A stretch of 64,000 nucleotides of DNA. It comes from Epiperipatus broadwayi. Its lineage: Eukaryota > Onychophora > Udeonychophora > Euonychophora > Peripatidae. Under the pieces are notes generated by a model. The model did not search any database. It was not told the DNA's origin and saw nothing but the letters and a program-made list of their open reading frames with translations. The stretch lies in assembly GCA_028023455.1 (NCBI GenBank), contig JAQFVV010006232.1, positions 434,001 through 498,000 of the forward strand, given 5' to 3'. The translations under genes and the position numbers were made by a program. Shown in pieces: positions 58,870 through 64,000 of the stretch (position 1 is the stretch's first letter; every line of letters begins with the position of its first letter).

Positions 58870-60202
58870 AGATATCATTTAGGATGACCCAAAGAAAGCT
58901 AATATTCCTTTCATTCTGGAGTGGATCTTCCATTTTCTTTTTTTCTTTTTTCTACTATCTTTTACCATTTCAGCACTGGGAGTAGGATTTGATGATCTCT
59001 CAAGGGTAATCATTTGATTTAAACTTAAGTTGCTATTAGGTTGTTGTATCCTTTTTGATATTCTTATATTATCTACTTTTTTCTTTTGTAAGCTTTACAA
59101 TGTGGAACACTTCTATTTTTAGTTTTCTGCACAGATTCTTCATCATTTCTTTTTTAATATTGAGATAGAAAAAATTATTTATTTTTGATCTCATCTACAT
59201 AATTATTTACAACCTATATTAATATTTAAACCACTAAAATATCCTTTTAATTTTTTATCATAAATCACCACATTTTAAAATCATTTCCATGTTTAGCTTA
59301 TCACATTTTTTTCATTATCACCCCTAGTAATGACATTAACATTATCACTATCCATTTCCAGGTTGCATTTCTTGATAAGCTCAGTATTAATTTCTGTTTT
59401 ATTTTACTTTTATATACCAAAGTCATGCTTATTATCATATTTTATGGCACTATTTTTTTCTAGCTCATAATGTAACATGTTATTACACAAAACTTTTCTT
59501 AAATCCTCACTTATAGTTTTTTTCTATCTTTATTTCATTAAGCTCTTGAATTTTATTCTCCCTATTTATTTTATGCTTATTTTCATCTATAAAGTCAAGA
59601 ATGAATACTCTCAGGTTCAGAATCTTTTATCACTTTATATTGTAAAATCTCTTCTACATTATTTCATGGTTTCATAGATGTTTCAATTTGGATTTTATTT
59701 TCTATAGCATCATTACAAAAATTTACTTTTTTAAAATAATCCATTTTGAGCACTTCCAAACACACTTTGTTCAGAATATGTATTTTCTTGTACTATGTCC
59801 AACCCTTTTTTCTCTTCTTGATGCATTCCTTTAAAACTGGTATCACTTCTTTTATTTTTATTTCTTTCAAGTTATCTTCTTTTTGTTGCATTTTGTCATT
59901 TTTGAATGCATATCTTTCATAAATTCTTTATCCTTTTTGTTGCTTTTTTTCAAGTTCAATATCTATTTGGTTGCATTTCTTTCAATTCTTTTTGTAACAT
60001 TTAATTGATTTTTCGATTGCATTTCTTCATTTTTCTATTGCATTTCCTTTATTTCCTTCATAAATGCATGCAGCATTTCACTATTAAATGTATTAGGTTT
60101 TTCTTCTGAAGGCTTTTGCACTATCTGAATGGATTCTTGCTCTATAGGCTCTGATTCCATTGGCTCTTGATTGTGTCCATGTTTAATAATGCTTTTATTC
60201 AT
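58870..60202 (-). pseudogene. Fossil coding region, gag-like or unknown
   Basis: On the minus strand an ATG at 60202 opens 55 codons (MNKSIIKHGHNQEPMESEP, with SEEKPNTFNSEMLHAFMKEI) to a TAG at 60035. The same frame then continues KNEEMQSKNQLNVTKRIERN and, after another stop, KKDKEFMKDMHSKM. Near the far end (about 58990-58880) another readable block is NQMITLERSSNPTPSAEMVK followed by a Lys/Arg-rich run. The acidic-then-charged helical style recalls retroelement gag or ORF1 proteins, but no domain is recognised. Stops and frameshifts make it a pseudogene. Confidence 0.4.
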
Positions 60203-62935
60203 TATTGAATGTATTTTTATCAGTAACTAAATGCTGTTTTATATCCTATTACAATTTTATTTATCATTTTTTTTAGGTTTTATACTCACTTAAATATTTT
60301 TATTTATATGCTATTTAATAAACACATCAATCTGAAATCTTCTTATGCAATTGTCTCTAGCATAATATGATTTACCTGCATTAATTATTATAAATATATA
60401 TTTATCTAAATATACTGCCACTTATCAAACATTGCCAATCTTATTTCTCATTCCAAATGCTTTAAAGACAATTTAGTTGCACACATTACATGCCATTTAT
60501 TATATTAAACTATAATGCTCAATTTATTTCTACTTTAATATTTGATACAATATATAACTGTAGAGAAGTGAAGTTGAGCAGAAGCAAAGGGATGTTCATG
60601 CCTCTCATTGGTGTGACAAAAGGTAATTATTAAATGTAAATACAAAGTATATATGTTAATAGTTCCAAATAAAATGACTGAAGTCAAATATATTCAATAA
60701 CATTAACCACCATTTGTGATTATGATGATGATGATGATGCAATATAACTTTGTAACCTGGCATTAAAATTAAAGTAAGAATAATTATTCCAAAAGTATTT
60801 GAAATTTCTTTTACTAGATTCAATCTGAAATGAATCTCAAGGCACCAAACTTTCTGATAGAAAGTTTAATTCTAGAAATCTTAATATCTCTAAATCATCA
60901 TCAATTTCAATTACTATCATTATCCCTGAATGCTCTCCAGTGAATTGCATGGTTTCTCAGAGTTAATGAATATTAATTGCATATTTTTGGAATGAGTTCA
61001 AAAAGCAAAAACAAACTCAATTGGTTATAATAAAAAAATAAGCTAACAATTTATTTCCAGTAATGCTTGTACTTTTGAAACTGCTACTAGATAAATATAA
61101 TAAATACAATACAAAATATTTAAAAGAAAAAAATATAAATATTAAAACTTAAAGTCTCATGGCTAAATATAAAAATAAGATTTTATCTAATGTTTTAAAT
61201 TTTTAAAGTATTAATCTATGACTTTCTGTAGATATATGTTTACTATTTTTGCACACAGCTTATTGATAACCTCTATCAATCGTGACCTGTTTATGATTAG
61301 CATTGATGATGGCAAATATCAGTAGATGGCTTCATCTAGAAATATCAGCAAAGTCCATTTCTTTCTTTACAGCATGGTTTTTTGCTTTAAAACAGGCAAG
61401 AATTCTTCAGCATTTATCTGAATCTGATTTGCATAGTTCCATCTTTTGTCAGGTATGGTCAACATTTCTTAGCTGGTCATATTAAATAATCTTTTGCTAG
61501 CTAATGTTGTCTTACTTGATGTGGTGATGAAATATTGAAAATACTCTAAAAGAGTCATCAAAGAGTGACTATCCAAATTATTTTGTGAAAAATTGTTTTA
61601 ACCAGCAGATTCTCCTGTTTTCATGGAATCAATCTGGCTACTTTCTTTTTGAGATATGTTTTTTAAACATCAAACATGTAGTAAAATCTTCATTTATTTA
61701 TATAAAGAAATTTAACAAAAATCATTATCCAAAGTTAATAGGCTGATTTAATATATAATTTTCTCTCAACATGTTTTTTTGATAAATGTTTTCTTCATGT
61801 TTAAAATTGTTTTTATAAAAAACAGTTTTTTTTTTATTTATAAAAAAAACCATAGGAAGAAAGAAAAATTATGACTGACTTTTAAAAATTATTCTTTAAC
61901 TTTTTTAATTTTAGAGCCTTATAATTTTCAATTTTCCAATAAATTTACTATAAGAAAAAGAAAATTAATTTTTGAATGCCCAATCATTAGTTAAATATAA
62001 AAGAGTTACAAAATATGATACATTTTCATAAAATATGTAAGTCAAATTCATTTGCACTCACTGAAACTAAAAAAAAATTATTTAATTTCTCTTTCAATAA
62101 ATTATCTAACTTTCACTTCTTCCCTTACATAATACAAGTTATTAGCTTCTTAACTATACTTTTACAAAATACATTTCATTTACAAATATTTGATAATATT
62201 ATAAAATCTATAGAATATTTTTTTATTATTAAACAATGATTTACTTTATATAGCTATTTCTTTTTAGCTTCTTAAATTTGTATACCTATATTATGCATAT
62301 ATTATATCTAATATGTGCATGCAGACACCCATGGCCACTTATAAATTTATTAATAAATCAAATTTTTTTTGATCATGCATACTAAACATCCCATTAAAAT
62401 AAATTAACACAAATCTTCTATGACCATCCCATAGCTTCAACACTAATCTTCCACTTGAGTGTGAGCATTATTCTTGCATTCTAATGTAATAATTGAATCT
62501 CAAATACTTTAAGTACTCACTCAAAGACTCTCAAATATTATTAAATTTTCAAATTTTAAAACAAATTATTTTAAGCCAAATTTGAAAACGATTTCAAATT
62601 ATAATGTCTGAAATATCAATTATCAAATAGCAATTAATCCATAGTGATATAAGCTAGATGTTTATTATTAATTCATGCCTTGAATTATAAGTAGTCTTGA
62701 AAGGAGAATTTAAAGTTTGAGATTTGATTACTCTATTGGGACGCAATAATTATGGTCACAATCAATTAAAGAATAACATCGATACTATGAAATAATAAGA
62801 CTGTAGAGAGCTTGGTCTTGCTTGTTTTAATGTGATATTTAGTTCAATAAGGCTATAATAGTAAATTTGATTGACACAATTAATTTTTCATATTCATCTG
62901 TATACGATTTATATCTGTGGCCTGTGTAAATCTTC

Positions 62936-62940
<5 letters not shown>
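60203..62940. other. Gene-free; one unassigned open frame and a GAT repeat
   Basis: A (GAT)n run lies at about 60720-60739. A less AT-rich block at 61290-61485 has a 60-codon plus frame (with FFALKQARILQHLSESDLHS) of non-random look but no recognised family. A GC-richer patch at 60560-60620 is unexplained. Confidence 0.35.

Positions 62941-62941
<1 letters not shown>

Positions 62942-62977
<36 letters not shown>
62942..62977. repeat. (TA)n microsatellite
   Basis: A TA run of about 18 units abutting a family C repeat. Confidence 0.95.
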
Positions 62978-62981
<4 letters not shown>

Positions 62982-63120
62982 ATACATGTATATTGTCTAT
63001 ACTAAACTTAAACTAATTAGAAGGGAATTGAACCCAAACTATCAAGCTCTCCATAGCCATCCACTCCATATTATGCAACTGATACACTTTATCACATATA
63101 TGTAAAAAAAAAAAAGATAA

Positions 63121-63171
63121 ATGATCTCCAAATTACATATCTAAACCAGCACTCATCAGTTGGTCCAGATC
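63121..63171 (-). ncRNA. Hammerhead ribozyme remnant (family C)
   Basis: Minus strand: stem I GATCT and CCAA (63160-63171), core CTGATGA (63153-63159), an eroded stem II (GTGCTG against TAGATA), GAAA lost (TGTA), then TTGG and AGATC, which pair with the first strand. Stem I is the best preserved of all copies. Confidence 0.6.
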
Positions 63172-63623
63172 ACCATTTCCAACACATGTATAAAAACAGT
63201 CCTCAGTTTATATTAAGATAGCAAATCCTCAAACTTTAATGGACAAGTTTCAATATTCTCCACACTCCACTCTTCAGCCACCCATATCATTGAAAATCCC
63301 AGGATGGAATGCTCAAAGCCCTTATTGATACCAATATAATTGTCATATCCAAGTTGACTTTAGATTACTCTGATCCTCACATATAGGACCTTAACATGTT
63401 TTTTTAAATTTATCAAAGAGGGATGAGCAGAATATAGGTTGAATATGTAATATTCAAATATGTGTATATTGTCTTTACTAAACTTGGGTAATAATTATAA
63501 GGGATTTCAAACTTTCACATCCATGTACTCCATTTTCTACAACTGACACTCATGACCACATACATGGAAACAGATAAATGATTTCCAATATAAGTATTTT
63601 GTGCTGAACCAACACTCATCAGT

Positions 63624-63682
63624 GATCGGGACCAACTGATGAGTGCTGGTTCAGCATGAAATATTTATTTTGGAGATTATTA
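63624..63682 (+). ncRNA. Hammerhead ribozyme motif, best core (family C)
   Basis: CTGATGA at 63636-63642, stem II GTGCTG and CAGCAT with a GTT loop (63643-63657), GAAA at 63658-63661, an AT-rich stem III ending ATT (63667-63669), then TTGGAGATTA opposite TGATC and CCAA for stem I. Every conserved core base is present; stem III is eroded. The mirror copy on the minus strand (CTGATGA at 63616-63622) has AAAA for GAAA. Confidence 0.7.
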
Positions 63683-64000
63683 ATCTTTTTCACATGTATG
63701 TGATCAAGTTTGAAAGTCTGAATTCAAGTTCTTTCTCTAATACATTAAGTTTAGTATAGACAATACACATGTATTTGAATATTGCATATTCAGCCTGTAT
63801 TCTAGTCATCCTTCTTCTTTATATTTAAATAGATATATTAAGGTTCTTTATGTAAGGGGTCAACATGGGTATGATAATAATATTGGCACCAACAAGGGCT
63901 TTGAGTATTTTATCCTGGGATTTTCAATGATATAGACAGCTGAAGAGTTGGAGTGTGGAGAATATTTAAGCTTGTCCATTAAAGTTTGAGGATTTGCTAT

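Larger units (their letters stand above)
62978..64000. mobile_element. Large palindrome of family C repeats, cut by window edge
   Basis: Positions 63218-63620 and 63632-64000 are imperfect reverse complements centred near 63626. The 62978-63217 part should be mirrored beyond the window. Two direct family C units lie in the left half (starting ttcaaatacatgtatattg at about 62978 and ttcaaatatgtgtatattg at about 63453). The middle segment (gatagcaaatcctcaaactt, ccacactccactcttcagcc) also occurs at 38085. Such head-to-head partial copies are usual for Penelope-like elements, but no RT/GIY-YIG coding part is in view. Confidence 0.85.

Overview
This window looks like intergenic or intronic DNA from an AT-rich eukaryote, probably an invertebrate animal. 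The reasons are a very high A+T content (three quarters or more by eye), almost no long open frames, Pol III tRNA-derived SINEs, an L1/Tx1-like LINE, many fold-back repeats and TA/GA microsatellites. There is no operon structure or other bacterial signature. I cannot name the lineage. No intact host gene is supported. Almost all ATG-started frames of 60 to 85 codons are what chance gives in such DNA.

Layout. 0-9 kb: a SINE with a 14-bp target duplication, two palindromic repeats, a possible 0.8-kb decayed element and a 300-bp duplicated segment. 9-22 kb: tRNA-Lys-like SINE relics, a reverse-transcriptase fossil (12.8 kb), a 33-codon frame behind a TATA-like box, a 65-bp tandem repeat and a head-to-head SINE pair. 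22,264-22,763 is an assembly gap. 23-34 kb: another SINE with target duplication, a palindrome, a repeat-SINE junction ending in poly-C, and a nested insertion of one palindrome into another. 36-48 kb: a small GC-richer island with a weak minus-strand ORF candidate, several palindromes (one nearly perfect), and repeats carrying hammerhead-ribozyme motifs. 47.7-48.8 kb: a 406/424-bp tandem repeat, also with hammerhead-like cores. 48.8-53.6 kb: a decayed two-ORF LINE (zinc-knuckle ORF1; endonuclease, reverse transcriptase and C-terminal zinc motif in ORF2). 54.7-55.1 kb: a palindromic element with a 13-bp target duplication and hammerhead-like cores. 58.9-60.2 kb: a fossil minus-strand coding region. 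63-64 kb: a large palindrome of hammerhead-bearing repeats that runs off the right edge.

The main result is a set of hammerhead-ribozyme-like repeats. At least three repeat types carry a CUGA-type core, a stem II hairpin, GAAA, a short self-complementary stem III and flanking strands able to form stem I. This is the design known from Penelope-like elements and retrozymes. One palindromic family carrying such motifs shows exact 13-bp target duplications in three copies, close to the 13-14 bp seen for the LINE and for two tRNA SINEs. I infer, but cannot prove, that one LINE machinery mobilised several of these repeats.
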